Of a stretch of 64,000 nucleotides of DNA, positions 8,486-17,695 are shown piece after piece. The position numbers and the translations under genes are program-made. The notes under the pieces are model-generated. The model did not search any database. It saw only the letters and a program-made list of their open reading frames with translations, and was not told the origin of the DNA. Position 1 is the first letter of the stretch, and each line of letters begins with the position of its first letter. Origin of the DNA: Bacillus niameyensis (GTDB taxonomy: Bacteria > Bacillota > Bacilli > Bacillales > Bacillaceae_C); the NCBI RefSeq assembly GCF_001375535.1, contig NZ_LN831197.1, positions 2,534,805 through 2,598,804 of the forward strand, given 5' to 3'.

Positions 8486-9391
8486 TCATTGCTCTAATGT
8501 TTTCTTAATATCATATTCCGCCTTCTTCTCATTCAACCACACGGAATATTCTTGATTAATTTTTTGATCATGCAATGTGTCCTTAATTTCTTCCTGATGA
8601 TCTTCAAATTTAGCTTCTTTTGCATCCTTGTGATCTGTTACTTTAATGACGTGATAGCCAAAAGAAGTTTTAACTGGATCACTAATTTCTCCAACCTTCA
8701 TAGAAAAGGCTTTATCCTCAAACTCTTGAGCCATTTTCCCTTTAGGGAAGTAACCAAGTTCTCCACCATTATCTTTATTGGAGTCATCTGTAGAATACTC
8801 TTTTGCTAGTTCTGCAAAGTCTGCACCTTCATCTAGCTTTTTCTTTACTTCTTTTGCTGTTTTTTCATCTTCAACTAAAATATGACTTGCTTCAACTTGC
8901 TCAGCCTCATCAAAAGAAGCTTTATTCTTATCGAAGTATTCTTTAACTTCGTCATCAGTCAATTCGATCCGTGGTTCAAGGATTTTATTAATAGATAAAT
9001 ATTGCTCAACATTCTTTTTGAAATCATTCTTAGACATACCTTGTTGCTGCAACGCAGTATTGAAAGCTTCCTCGCCACCAGACTGTTCGATAAACTTGTC
9101 CATTTCTTCATTAATTTCTTTTTCAGGGATAGTTATCTTAGCCTTCTTTACTTCGAGTTCCACAACCATATCATCGATCATTTGGTCTAGAGTAGAGCTA
9201 CCATATGTCTCTACAAGTTTTTCTTGCAATGCAGCTTTTGTAATTTTTTCACCATCAATATTAGCTACAATCTCTCTTTTCACAAAAGCGGTAGTAAAAA
9301 TAGCAGCTACCCCAATGATAATGAGTACGATTACAGATATAGTAAACTTTTTGTTTGATGGTTTTTGATTTGGATGATTTTTATGACTCAT
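8486..9391 (-). CDS. Membrane-anchored parvulin-type peptidyl-prolyl isomerase (PrsA-like)
   Basis: A 301-residue extracytoplasmic folding factor. Residues about 16-36 form an uncleaved membrane anchor; there is no lipobox cysteine, unlike classical PrsA lipoproteins. A SurA-like N-domain is followed by one parvulin domain at about residues 160-255, with the typical [27 protein letters not shown] and [11 protein letters not shown] blocks. It should help fold exported proteins at the outer face of the membrane. GAGGAGGAACAG precedes the ATG. It is transcribed in the same direction as the kinase, response regulator and HtrA genes just upstream, which together suggest an envelope protein quality-control cluster. 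The B. subtilis protein YacD is a comparable alternative name. Confidence 0.85.
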   Translation of the reverse strand: MSHKNHPNQKPSNKKFTISVIVLIIIGVAAIFTTAFVKREIVANIDGEKITKAALQEKLVETYGSSTLDQMIDDMVVELEVKKAKITIPEKEINEEMDKFIEQSGGEEAFNTALQQQGMSKNDFKKNVEQYLSINKILEPRIELTDDEVKEYFDKNKASFDEAEQVEASHILVEDEKTAKEVKKKLDEGADFAELAKEYSTDDSNKDNGGELGYFPKGKMAQEFEDKAFSMKVGEISDPVKTSFGYHVIKVTDHKDAKEAKFEDHQEEIKDTLHDQKINQEYSVWLNEKKAEYDIKKTLEQ

Positions 9392-9506
9392 ACCATCTGT
9401 TCCTCCTCTATTTGCTCGTCTTTATTCATAGTTTACCATGTAAATATGAATAAACTATTACTATTTTAAATGAATTTGAAAAAAGTTTCGATAGTAATTA
9501 TTTTCC

Positions 9507-10922
9507 CTATCCCCCTAATCCTTCTTTAGATGGAAATGACAAAGTAAAAATCGTTCCATTCCCTTTTTCACTTGTCACGTTGATTTGTCCATTGTGTAAA
9601 GTAACAAGCTGTTTAACAATGGAAAGACCGAGTCCGAATTCTCCATATGGATTTGCTGTTCGGGAAACTCCTGCTTTGTAAAAGCGCCGCCAAATTTTCT
9701 CAATTTCATCTGGGTCTATTCCAATTCCATTATCTTCAATTTCAATGGTAGTTTCATTCTGCCTTTTCATACCTCTAAGCGTAATGATACCATCCTGAGT
9801 GAATTGGATACTGTTTTTAGTAATGTTAATTAAAATTTGCATGAGTCGATCATAGTCTGCATAGATCATCACATTTTCATCAACGTCAACAATAATCTGA
9901 TTCTTTTTCTCCTCGGCCTGAATATCTAATTGATCTTTAATAATCTCGAGCACTTCGGAAAGCTGGATCTCCTCTTTATTGAGCTTCACTTGATTAGAGC
10001 GGATTTTTTCATAATCAAGGTTTTCATTCACAAGTCTAATTAACCGTTTCGTTTCTTTACTAGCAAGTAGCATTCCCCGCTCCTTTTCGGATTCAGGGAT
10101 CATGTCATTTCGAATTCCTTCAATGACCCCACTGATCGTCGTGAGAGGGGTTCGCATTTCATGTGAGACATCAGCTATAAATTGACGGCGCCGATTTTCA
10201 AGGCCTTCGATTTCCTCCATGGATGTTTGCAACTTTTGAACCATAAGATTAAAGTCTTTTGAAAGTTCACCGATTTCATCGAAGTCAGAAGTAGGAGTCC
10301 GCACAGAATAATCACCACTCGAAATTCGCGAAGTTGCGGCTTGCAATCTTTTAAGTCTTTTTACGTGAAAGGCTGATAGAATCCAGCTTAATAATAGAGC
10401 AACCGCCGAAGCAATGAGCACTGTATATAATAAATATTGATTAATTTGCGAAATGATATCCCTTGAACCTTTAATTGGGGACGCTAGTAAAATTCCACCA
10501 ACGAACTGGCCCTGATGAATATAAGGAAGTAAAACGTAAGTAACTCCTTCCTCTTGCCGTTTAAAATCCTTTTTGACAACAACGGTGTAACCTTTTTGGA
10601 TTTTTTGCCATTCCTTCTCCTGAATTTTTGTAATAGCACCGCTTCCAGTTGAATAAATGATCGCAGAATTAGTATCGAACAAGCTATATTGGATGTCCCG
10701 TCCTAAAAGGACATTGCCATATTGTTGTAAAACAGCTCTTGAGCTTTGGCTTTGCTCGATATCAGTAAGTATATTTTTTCCATAAGAAGTTAACTCATCA
10801 GCTTTATTTTCATAAACAAGATTCTCTATAAAATGAGTGAAAAGTAAGCTTAAAACTAATAGAGCCGAAATAATAACCCCTATATGACTACCTAATTGTT
10901 GGTAGAAGTATTTAAATTTCAT
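9507..10922 (-). CDS. Sensor histidine kinase, HAMP-HisKA-HATPase
   Basis: A 471-residue membrane sensor kinase. TM1 is at about residues 15-32 and TM2 at about 163-185; between them is an extracellular sensing domain of about 130 residues. HAMP follows (about 186-238), then the HisKA box DVSHEMRTPL with phospho-acceptor His254. The ATPase part has NITKNSIQF (N box), EDNGIGIDP (G1) and GEFGLGLSIVKQL (G2). Its ATG overlaps the response regulator stop by four bases (ATGA), so the two form one signalling unit. Position between HtrA and PrsA-like genes suggests envelope or secretion stress sensing, as for CssS of B. subtilis, but the sensing domain does not visibly match CssS. The partner assignment is firm; the signal is inferred. 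Confidence 0.9.
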   Translation of the reverse strand: MKFKYFYQQLGSHIGVIISALLVLSLLFTHFIENLVYENKADELTSYGKNILTDIEQSQSSRAVLQQYGNVLLGRDIQYSLFDTNSAIIYSTGSGAITKIQEKEWQKIQKGYTVVVKKDFKRQEEGVTYVLLPYIHQGQFVGGILLASPIKGSRDIISQINQYLLYTVLIASAVALLLSWILSAFHVKRLKRLQAATSRISSGDYSVRTPTSDFDEIGELSKDFNLMVQKLQTSMEEIEGLENRRRQFIADVSHEMRTPLTTISGVIEGIRNDMIPESEKERGMLLASKETKRLIRLVNENLDYEKIRSNQVKLNKEEIQLSEVLEIIKDQLDIQAEEKKNQIIVDVDENVMIYADYDRLMQILINITKNSIQFTQDGIITLRGMKRQNETTIEIEDNGIGIDPDEIEKIWRRFYKAGVSRTANPYGEFGLGLSIVKQLVTLHNGQINVTSEKGNGTIFTLSFPSKEGLGG

Positions 10923-11632
10923 TTATTTTGACCTTTGTGGCTGGATTCTTCTGATTCCTCTTCAAATTTGTAACCTACCCCCCATACAGTTTTGAAAAAG
11001 GGCTCTTCTGGAGTTCCTACTTTGTTTCGCAAACGTTTAATATGAACATCCACTGTGCGATCCTCTCCATAAAAGTCATAGCCCCATACTTTTTCTAACA
11101 ATTGATCACGGGAAAAGACTTGTTTCGGATGTTGGGCGAAGTGACAAAGCAGATCGAATTCCTTTGGGGTTAAGTTTGTAATTGGTTGCCCGTCAAGCAT
11201 TACATCCCGGGTCGTTTTATTTATTTTAAACCGATTTGTTTCGATAAAATTAGTGGGAGTAGCTTCCCGAGAATGGTAACGGCGTGTGACCGCTTTTATA
11301 CGAGCCATTAAGGTTAATGGGCTAAATGGCTTTGTTACATAATCATCTGCACCCATTTCCAATCCAAGCACTTGATCAGATTCTGTATCTTTCGCTGTTA
11401 GCATAATGATCGGGACAGCCTTATTTTTCTCACGGATTTTCCGACATATTGTGATTCCATCCATTCCAGGTAACATCCAGTCAAGAATTAGACAATCCCA
11501 GCCATCTTCCTGAGCTCGTTCAAACCCTTTGATTCCATCGGTAATAAATTCACCTTGAATTCCTTCCTTGGAAAAAAACATTTCAATCATCGTTGCCACA
11601 TTTTCATTATCCTCTACTACTAATATTTTCAA
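10919..11632 (-). CDS. OmpR-family response regulator
   Basis: A 237-residue regulator with a receiver domain (acidic pocket VVEDNE, phospho-acceptor Asp51 in LILDWMLPG, conserved Lys in VTKPFSP) and a C-terminal winged helix (LTPKEFDLL ... RTVDVHIKRLRNKVG). It starts with TTG preceded by AGGGGGTG. The downstream kinase overlaps by four bases. OmpR-family regulators bind direct repeats with a period near 11 bp. Such a repeat is present at the promoter of the upstream htrA-type gene (13069-13090), which makes that gene a likely target. It is separated from htrA by a terminator hairpin, so it may also have its own promoter, which I could not identify. Confidence 0.92.
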   Translation of the reverse strand: MKILVVEDNENVATMIEMFFSKEGIQGEFITDGIKGFERAQEDGWDCLILDWMLPGMDGITICRKIREKNKAVPIIMLTAKDTESDQVLGLEMGADDYVTKPFSPLTLMARIKAVTRRYHSREATPTNFIETNRFKINKTTRDVMLDGQPITNLTPKEFDLLCHFAQHPKQVFSRDQLLEKVWGYDFYGEDRTVDVHIKRLRNKVGTPEEPFFKTVWGVGYKFEEESEESSHKGQNK

Positions 11633-11740
11633 GTTGAAGCACCCCCTATAACTAATTTATTGAAGATCGCTCATAACCGCAAGAAAAAAAGCAATGCGCT
11701 CGAATAACGCCTACAAACTTCTTAGGTTGCATAGCGCTAC

Positions 11741-11777
11741 ACTTAAAATAAACCTCCCACATCGGCAGGAGGTTTAT
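11741..11777 (-). terminator. Terminator after htrA
   Basis: Perfect 10-bp stem ATAAACCTCC / GGAGGTTTAT with a 10-base loop; on the minus strand it continues TTTTAAG. It sits between the protease stop and the response regulator start. Confidence 0.75.
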
Positions 11778-11803
11778 GCAAAAGGGGGATATAAGATTCC
11801 AAC

Positions 11804-13021
11804 TTAATTTTCTGGGTAGCCTGTTAGTTCAATGAAGAAGGTTTCCGTTTTTCCATTTCGATAAACTTGCAATGATGCTTTATCCCCAACTTTTAGCTCT
11901 GTATACAACATTTTTCTTAAGTCAGTGGAATTTTTAATATCATGTCCATTAATACTAACCAAAATATCTTCTATTTTTAGACCAGCCTTCGCAGCCGCAG
12001 ATTCAGGGTCAACAGATGTAATGATCACTCCACCTTCAATACCTTTTGGTAATTGTTGCAAATACTGCGGGGACACTTGTTCTAAATCAACCATCCCAAT
12101 CCCCATGTAAGGACGCGCAACTTTTCCATTTTTAATCATTTCTTCAATAAGCGGCTTAGCATCATTAGCTGGAATCGCAAATCCAAGTCCTTCTACGCCG
12201 TTTTCGGCAATCTTCAAGCTATTAATACCTACTAGCTCACCAGCCATGTTTACGAGGGCGCCACCGCTGTTTCCTGGATTGATTGCAGCATCTGTTTGGA
12301 TTACATTTAAATCCCAATTTCCTGCTGAAGTATCCACGCTGATTGTTCGATTCACTGCGCTAACAATTCCCTGTGTGACCGTACGGGAAAATTCAAGTCC
12401 AAGCGGGTTTCCAATCGCCACGACAGAATCTCCAGCTCTAAGTGTATCGGAATCGCCAAATTCCATAACTGTTTCCACGTCTTTAGCATTAATTTTTAAA
12501 ACCGCTAAATCTGTTAGTGCATCGGCTCCAACTAGCTCTGCTTCAGTTTTTGTACCATTTTCAAGGGAGATTTCAACGCTATCTGCCCCTTCGATAACAT
12601 GATTATTCGTTACAATATAAGCTTCCTTATCATCTTTTCTGAAAATAACACCCGATCCAGATGACGTTCCACTACTTTGATTATTTGGGAAAAAACCCGT
12701 TTGTTGATTTTTGCTGCTGACGATCCCAACGACTGCTTTTGAAGCTTTTTCAACCATATCTGCTAGTGATGTTGTTGTTGAAAGTTTTTCAACATTATAA
12801 GATTGGTCTGTTTCCGCTTTTGCTGTCGTTACAGCTTGTGGTTGATTCTGCGGTTCTTCTTTCAAAATCGATGTATTTGCTGCTAGAGCCAATGTTAAAA
12901 CAGATCCGATGACACCAGCACCGACAGTTGAAACAACCTTCTTCACAACCCTCTTTCCCTTTTTCCAACGACTCTTAGGTTGTTCTGAAATATTCATAAT
13001 CTCTTGGTCATTTCTTTCCAT
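11804..13021 (-). CDS. HtrA/DegP-family serine protease, membrane anchored
   Basis: A 405-residue quality-control protease. The basic cytoplasmic N-terminus is followed by one membrane helix at about residues 31-50, a low-complexity linker, a trypsin-like domain and one PDZ domain (about 300-395). The catalytic triad reads His141 (NNHVIEG), Asp171 (LTDLAVLKI) and Ser252 (NPGNSGGALVN). It should degrade or refold misfolded exported proteins on the outer surface of the membrane. AAGGAGGACG precedes the ATG. Upstream there is a direct repeat with 11-bp period overlapping the -35 region of a TATCAT promoter, consistent with control by the neighbouring OmpR-type regulator. It is an HtrA/HtrB/HtrC-type paralog; which one cannot be settled here. 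Confidence 0.93.
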   Translation of the reverse strand: MERNDQEIMNISEQPKSRWKKGKRVVKKVVSTVGAGVIGSVLTLALAANTSILKEEPQNQPQAVTTAKAETDQSYNVEKLSTTTSLADMVEKASKAVVGIVSSKNQQTGFFPNNQSSGTSSGSGVIFRKDDKEAYIVTNNHVIEGADSVEISLENGTKTEAELVGADALTDLAVLKINAKDVETVMEFGDSDTLRAGDSVVAIGNPLGLEFSRTVTQGIVSAVNRTISVDTSAGNWDLNVIQTDAAINPGNSGGALVNMAGELVGINSLKIAENGVEGLGFAIPANDAKPLIEEMIKNGKVARPYMGIGMVDLEQVSPQYLQQLPKGIEGGVIITSVDPESAAAKAGLKIEDILVSINGHDIKNSTDLRKMLYTELKVGDKASLQVYRNGKTETFFIELTGYPEN

Positions 13022-13053
13022 CTCGTTCGTCCTCCTTGTTTTTATCTATTTCC

Positions 13054-13090
13054 ATGATAAAGCGGAGTTATGAACAAATTATTAACAAAT
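13054..13090 (-). promoter_or_regulatory. htrA promoter with OmpR-type direct repeat
   Basis: Two 11-base units TATGAACAAAT (13069-13079) and TATTAACAAAT (13080-13090) are directly adjacent and differ at one base. On the minus strand they end nine bases upstream of a -10-like TATCAT (13059-13054), so they replace the -35 element. Period-11 tandem half-sites are the usual binding architecture of OmpR/PhoB regulators. Confidence 0.65.
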
Positions 13091-13127
13091 ATTGAAGGGA
13101 TTGGGAAGATTGAGCAGATGCAATGTT

Positions 13128-13158
13128 GGGGGATCTTCGGTGCATAGAGGAATCCCCC
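13128..13158. other. Isolated hairpin in the htrA-uxaC gap
   Basis: GGGGGAT and ATCCCCC form a perfect 7-bp stem with a 17-base loop. It has no T tract on either side. The rest of the 333-bp gap holds the htrA promoter, the uxaC terminator and otherwise AT-rich sequence in which I see no gene. Confidence 0.4.
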
Positions 13159-13305
13159 CTACTTAAAAAATTGTGAGCTTATCTCGATAAATTCCAACGC
13201 TTATTCATATGAATTTCACCAAAACTCAAAAGAATCCTATGCAATTTCGAAAAATAAACATATGGAGTCGGAAGTTTACAATAGAAAGTACAGAATTTCA
13301 CACAG

Positions 13306-13337
13306 AAAAAACCGCTCATGAGAATCTCACGAGCGGT
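13306..13337 (-). terminator. uxaC terminator
   Basis: On the minus strand ACCGCTC ... GAGCGGT followed by six T residues, immediately after the uxaC stop. Confidence 0.85.
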
Positions 13338-13353
13338 ACCATTTCAGTCAATT

Positions 13354-14757
13354 TCAAACAAATTGAAAATACTCTTGCGCATTTTTATAGCATATTCCCT
13401 CGACAATCTCACCGAGCGTATCCATATCTCGTGGATATTCGCCGTTTTCCACCCACTCACCAATTAAATTGCAAAGAATACGGCGGAAATATTCATGCCT
13501 TGTATAAGATAGAAAGCTTCTGGAATCTGTTAACATTCCAATAAATTGACCAAATAGGCCGACATTAGCAAGTGTTCTCATTTGGTCTCTCATCCCATCG
13601 ATTTGATCGTTATACCACCAGGCGGTTCCAAACTGGATTTTACCCGGAATCCCGCCACCTTGAAAATTGCCAATCATAGTACCAATAATAAAGTTGTCGT
13701 TAGGATTTAATGAATATAGTACGGTTTTCGGAAGGGCATCTTCCTGATCCAATGTATCTAATAATTGCTTTAACGGATTAGCCAATAAACCATCGTTCAT
13801 ACTGTCAAAACCGGCATCTTTGCCAATTTTTTCAAACATTCTCGTATTCGTATTTCGAAGGACATTCATGTGGTATTGCATAGCCCAGTTACGCTTAGCA
13901 TACTGTTTCCCTAGAAATACCAATGTATATGATTTGTATTTTTTCTCTTCTTCCAATGAAACTCTCTCACCATGTAACGCCTTTTCAAAAATGGCTTCAG
14001 CCTCCTCTTTCGTTGCCGATTCAAAAAGGAGTGTATTGATTCCATGATCTGACACTCGCCCGCCAAGTGAGTGGAAAAATTCAATCCGTTGTTCCAAGGC
14101 CGCTAAAAAGTGATCAAAATTTGTGATTGATATACCTGATACATCTCCAAGCCTTTCTACCCAACTTAAAAATCCCTCTGCGTTGATTTCCAGTCCTTGA
14201 TCGGGACGAAAACTTGGTAATACTTTTACAGAAAAGCTTTCATCATCTCTAATCAATTGATGATATTCTAAAGTGTCTGTTGGATCATCCGTCGTGCAAA
14301 CTACTTTCACATTTGATTTTATTATAAAATCTCTTGCTCCAAACCCTTCTCCTTGCAGCCCGGCATTCGCCTTTTCCCAAATAAGAGGAGCATTTTTTTC
14401 ATTGAAAATATCTGTGATACCAAAGAAGCGTTGTAGCTCCAAATGGGTCCAATGATAAAGCGGATTCCCAATCGCTTTTGGAACAGTTCTAGACCAAGCA
14501 AGAAACTTTTCATAATCATCAGCATTACCTGTAATCAAATCCTCATCGACGCCATTAGCGCGTAATAGTCGCCATTTGTAGTGATCTCCCTCTAACCACG
14601 CTTCTGTCAGGTTTGCAAACTTCTTATTTTCATAGATTTCTTTGGGACTCAAGTGACAATGGTAATCGATGATTGGCATGTCCTTCGCAAATTGTTCATA
14701 CAAGTTTAAAGCGGTTTCATTTGTTAAAAGAAATGTTTCATCCATAAACTTTTTCAT
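13354..14757 (-). CDS. uxaC: Uronate (glucuronate/galacturonate) isomerase
   Basis: A 467-residue enzyme interconverting D-glucuronate and D-fructuronate, or D-galacturonate and D-tagaturonate, in the cytoplasm: the first step of hexuronate breakdown. The amidohydrolase-like N-terminus PIIDYHCHLSPKEIYENK holds the two histidines of the metal site. GNPLYHWTHLELQRFFGI and CTTDDPTDTLEYH are further family signatures, and the length is normal. GGAAGGTGATAAA precedes the ATG. It stands alone between its own terminator and an unrelated acetyltransferase: no uxuA, uxaB, kdgK or exuT gene is present, so the rest of the pathway must be elsewhere. Confidence 0.96.
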   Translation of the reverse strand: MKKFMDETFLLTNETALNLYEQFAKDMPIIDYHCHLSPKEIYENKKFANLTEAWLEGDHYKWRLLRANGVDEDLITGNADDYEKFLAWSRTVPKAIGNPLYHWTHLELQRFFGITDIFNEKNAPLIWEKANAGLQGEGFGARDFIIKSNVKVVCTTDDPTDTLEYHQLIRDDESFSVKVLPSFRPDQGLEINAEGFLSWVERLGDVSGISITNFDHFLAALEQRIEFFHSLGGRVSDHGINTLLFESATKEEAEAIFEKALHGERVSLEEEKKYKSYTLVFLGKQYAKRNWAMQYHMNVLRNTNTRMFEKIGKDAGFDSMNDGLLANPLKQLLDTLDQEDALPKTVLYSLNPNDNFIIGTMIGNFQGGGIPGKIQFGTAWWYNDQIDGMRDQMRTLANVGLFGQFIGMLTDSRSFLSYTRHEYFRRILCNLIGEWVENGEYPRDMDTLGEIVEGICYKNAQEYFQFV

Positions 14758-14810
14758 TTTATCACCTTCCGATTTTTATATAAAGGGGGAGTTTAATACT
14801 CCCTCTACTT

Positions 14811-15350
14811 TCATTTCCAATCCTTTGCCAACATTCCATAGACAATATGATCAACATAATGGTCATAAAGCCATTCTGCTTCGCGGATCCTTCCTTCCTC
14901 AGTATACCCTAGTCGTTCCGGGATCGCTCTGCTCTTTCTATTTTCCACTGCTGCCCTAATATCTACCCGATTAAAATTTAGCGTTTGAATCGCGTAGTCT
15001 GTCAGGGAACCTGCTACTCTAGTCATAATGCCTTTCCCTTGAAACTCTTCTGCAAGCCAATAGCCGATGTACGCAACCCTATTCGACCACTCAAATTCAT
15101 TAAAACCAGCCACTCCAACCATTTGCTCTTTATATAGAATGACCGTATTTAGTGATTTATGTTCGGCGTATCCTTTCAAACTTTCTTCAATAAATCGAGT
15201 TGTATCCTCTACTCTTCTAGTCGTGTCAAGCCAAGGCAGCCATTCTCTTAAATATTCACGAGATTGATTGGTTAGTTGATACAGCGCTTCTGCATCTTGA
15301 AGCTCAACCAACTTCAAATAGAGCTCTTCATCAACTTTATGTACGAACAT
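14811..15350 (-). CDS. GNAT acetyltransferase, RimJ/RimL type (YdaF-like)
   Basis: A 179-residue GCN5-related N-acetyltransferase. The acetyl-CoA binding region is EEFQGKGIMTRV (a Q/RxxGxG/A-type loop), and the late block NRVDIRAAVENRKSRAIPERLGYTEEG is typical of the RimJ/RimL/YdaF group, which acetylates protein N-termini or other amines. The substrate is unknown. The reading frame opens at 15365, but GGAGGTG lies six bases before the ATG at 15350, giving the family-like start FVHKVDEELYLKLVE. It is followed by uxaC in the same direction, 53 bases on. Confidence 0.88.
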   Translation of the reverse strand: MFVHKVDEELYLKLVELQDAEALYQLTNQSREYLREWLPWLDTTRRVEDTTRFIEESLKGYAEHKSLNTVILYKEQMVGVAGFNEFEWSNRVAYIGYWLAEEFQGKGIMTRVAGSLTDYAIQTLNFNRVDIRAAVENRKSRAIPERLGYTEEGRIREAEWLYDHYVDHIVYGMLAKDWK

Positions 15351-15365
15351 GAACGCCACCTCCAT

Positions 15366-16148
15366 TTAAATAAGATAGTTTATCATATTATAAATATTAA
15401 GAATTAACACGACTAGCAATAGAATGTGGAAAAGCTTAACTACGTGGGCATCGTCCATTTTCCGAGAAATCATTCTTCCAATCCATCCTCCAAGTGCTCC
15501 ACCGACAATCATTACCCAAAGCATTTCAAGATTAAATGGTGAAAATCCTGTAGTTGTTGCTGTTAAAAGTAAAGAAGATACTTGGGAAAAGAAAATAATA
15601 AAAATAGAATTAAGTGCTGCTTCCTTTGCGGTCATAGAAAACGCGAGCATTAGAATGGGAATATTTAACGGACCACCGCCAATTCCGAGAAAGGATGCGA
15701 TTCCGCCTAAACCGATACCTGCCATAAAAATAAGGAAAATGTTTTCTAAGTTAGCTGTACGCATATTCTTTCTTTTATGATCAAGGATAAATATGGAAGT
15801 CATTAAAATCGCTAAAATTCCAGCCTGGATCACCGTAACAAAATCTTTGTTCTTCATAGAGTCTATTAATATTTCAAAGATAAAATTACCAATTAGCCCT
15901 CCAACAATGGATCCAACCGCTAGTGTGATCCCAATTTTCAATTTAACCTTTGAACCTGATCGAAACGCGTTTATTAACGATACAATGGCCATTGATAAAA
16001 CTGTTGAGGAGGACAAAACACCGATTGTTGTAACATCATAATGACCTAGAAAATCAAGTACAGGCTTGATGATAATGCCGCCGCCAAGCCCAGCGATTGC
16101 TCCAATAATCGATGCAACCAACCCTACTAAGAAGTATAGAATCGTCAT
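15366..16148 (-). CDS. TSUP (TauE/SafE) family membrane permease
   Basis: A 260-residue permease with about eight hydrophobic segments in two homologous halves. The halves begin with glycine-rich loops, AGLGGGIIIKPVLDFLG near residue 20 and LGIGGGPLNIPILMLAF near residue 155; these are the signature of the TSUP family of anion (sulfite, sulfoacetate and similar) transporters. The substrate cannot be told from sequence. GGAGGCAGGAAC precedes the ATG. The acetyltransferase reading frame begins right after its stop, so co-transcription is possible. Confidence 0.88.
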   Translation of the reverse strand: MTILYFLVGLVASIIGAIAGLGGGIIIKPVLDFLGHYDVTTIGVLSSSTVLSMAIVSLINAFRSGSKVKLKIGITLAVGSIVGGLIGNFIFEILIDSMKNKDFVTVIQAGILAILMTSIFILDHKRKNMRTANLENIFLIFMAGIGLGGIASFLGIGGGPLNIPILMLAFSMTAKEAALNSIFIIFFSQVSSLLLTATTTGFSPFNLEMLWVMIVGGALGGWIGRMISRKMDDAHVVKLFHILLLVVLILNIYNMINYLI

Positions 16149-16199
16149 TGTTCCTGCCTCCTATGATGTCTACTTCTTTAATCGTAAATGGTGCATCAC

Positions 16200-17543
16200 T
16201 TATTCATTTTTTGTTTCAAATAATTCCTTTTTACTCCATTTTCCAAAGCGATAATATGAAAAGGCAAATACACTGCTAATTACAAAGCTAATACCCATTC
16301 CAAGCGCTATTCCCTTTTCACCAAGTTGATGTGCAAAAAGCCATGTCAATGGAAAGCGTAATAACCAAAAGGAAATAACATTTAACATAAGAACTTGAAA
16401 AGCTGCACCTGAAGCTCTAACCACTCCATTCCAAACGAAATTAAAGCCTAAAAATGGGAAGAAAAAAGCAACAATTTTAATGTAAGTTGTTCCAAACCCG
16501 ACAGCCCCAGCATCCGCAATAAACATCCTGATTCCCCAACCACCAACAGTAAATACGATGAGTGCGATGATCAGCATAGCGGTCAGATTCATGAACGTTG
16601 CATACATAGTAATCCTGTGGACACGTCGCCATTTGCCCGCAGCAATGTTTTGCCCAGCCATACTGTTTACGGCTGTTCCAAGTGCATGGGCTGGAAGCAT
16701 AATCAGGCTTTCCAAACGTTGCGCCGCTCCAAATCCGGAAACTGTATCACTTCCGAACGTTGTTACAACACTCATAATGGCAGCAGATCCAGCCGAAATA
16801 ACCGTCATTTGCAGTCCAGATGGGATTCCCTGCCCTAATATAAGTGTGATCTCTTCCTTTTTGGGAAGAGCAGGGCGAGAAAAAGGAATAAGTTTATGAT
16901 GGAGGCTAATCCATAATCCATATAAGAATGCGACTCCTTGTGCGAGAATGGTAGCCCAAGCTGCACCTTGAATTCCCCATTTAAACACGTAAATAAAAAG
17001 TGGGTCTAATACGGTATTGAGAACAACGGCAATGAGGACAAATCTAAGTGGTGTTTTACTATTGCCAAGTGCTCGAAAGACCGTTCCGATAAAATTGTAA
17101 CCAAAAAGAAAAAGGATTCCTAAAAAGTTAATTTGTAAATAGCTTGCCGCATCTTTGATCATCTCGTCTGGAGTTCCTAGTATTTTGAGAATAGTTTCAG
17201 AAAAGAGGAAACCAAAAATACCAAGGAGAATTGCGATACTTCCTAAAATCACTATAAAAGCATTCGTGTAACTTTTTAACCCAGCATCATCATTCTTACC
17301 TTTTAGCTGGGATAAAATTGTCAAGGTAGCATTATTCACTCCAATGATAAAGGACAGAACCGTAAAAATAACTGTACTCGAAACAGAAATCGCTCCGAGC
17401 GCCGTATCTCCAAGTAAATTTCCAACCCAAAGACTATCAATGAATTGATAGGAGGTTTGCAGTAAGTTAGTCATTAAGATCGGAATAGAAAAGACAAGCA
17501 GCTGTTTTCCAATAGGGCCACTTGTAAAATTGTCTTGCCTCAT
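16200..17543 (-). CDS. MATE family multidrug/Na+ antiporter
   Basis: A 447-residue protein with about twelve membrane segments and the two-fold MATE repeat (FSIPILMTNLLQTSYQFIDSL near the start and a second copy after about residue 235, GIPSGLQMTVISAGSAAIM). The block FRALGNSKTPLRFVL is typical of the DinF/YisQ-like NorM branch. It should export cationic drugs or metabolites using an ion gradient. AAGGATATCATCTGC precedes the ATG. It stands alone, with no adjacent regulator. Confidence 0.92.
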   Translation of the reverse strand: MRQDNFTSGPIGKQLLVFSIPILMTNLLQTSYQFIDSLWVGNLLGDTALGAISVSSTVIFTVLSFIIGVNNATLTILSQLKGKNDDAGLKSYTNAFIVILGSIAILLGIFGFLFSETILKILGTPDEMIKDAASYLQINFLGILFLFGYNFIGTVFRALGNSKTPLRFVLIAVVLNTVLDPLFIYVFKWGIQGAAWATILAQGVAFLYGLWISLHHKLIPFSRPALPKKEEITLILGQGIPSGLQMTVISAGSAAIMSVVTTFGSDTVSGFGAAQRLESLIMLPAHALGTAVNSMAGQNIAAGKWRRVHRITMYATFMNLTAMLIIALIVFTVGGWGIRMFIADAGAVGFGTTYIKIVAFFFPFLGFNFVWNGVVRASGAAFQVLMLNVISFWLLRFPLTWLFAHQLGEKGIALGMGISFVISSVFAFSYYRFGKWSKKELFETKNE

Positions 17544-17643
17544 GCAGATGATATCCTTTCTAATTCTAACTATCTATAATTATAACATTTTGACTATTGG
17601 AAAGGTGATATCTTGAATCCTTTTTGAAAAAGTATTTAAAATA

Positions 17644-17683
17644 GCCCAAGTAGTGGATATTTCAATTTATCCATTACTCAGGC
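17644..17683 (-). terminator. Terminator after the first aldo/keto reductase
   Basis: A long imperfect stem, 15 of 16 pairs counting G-T, between GCCTGAGTAATGGATA and TATCCACTACTTGGGC on the minus strand, followed by TATTTTAAATACTTTTT. Confidence 0.8.
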
Positions 17684-17695
17684 TTATCTTGAAAG

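Noticed and set aside
13209-13544. 111-codon plus-strand frame
   Set aside because: Runs through the uxaC terminator hairpin and antisense to uxaC; it has no ribosome site.
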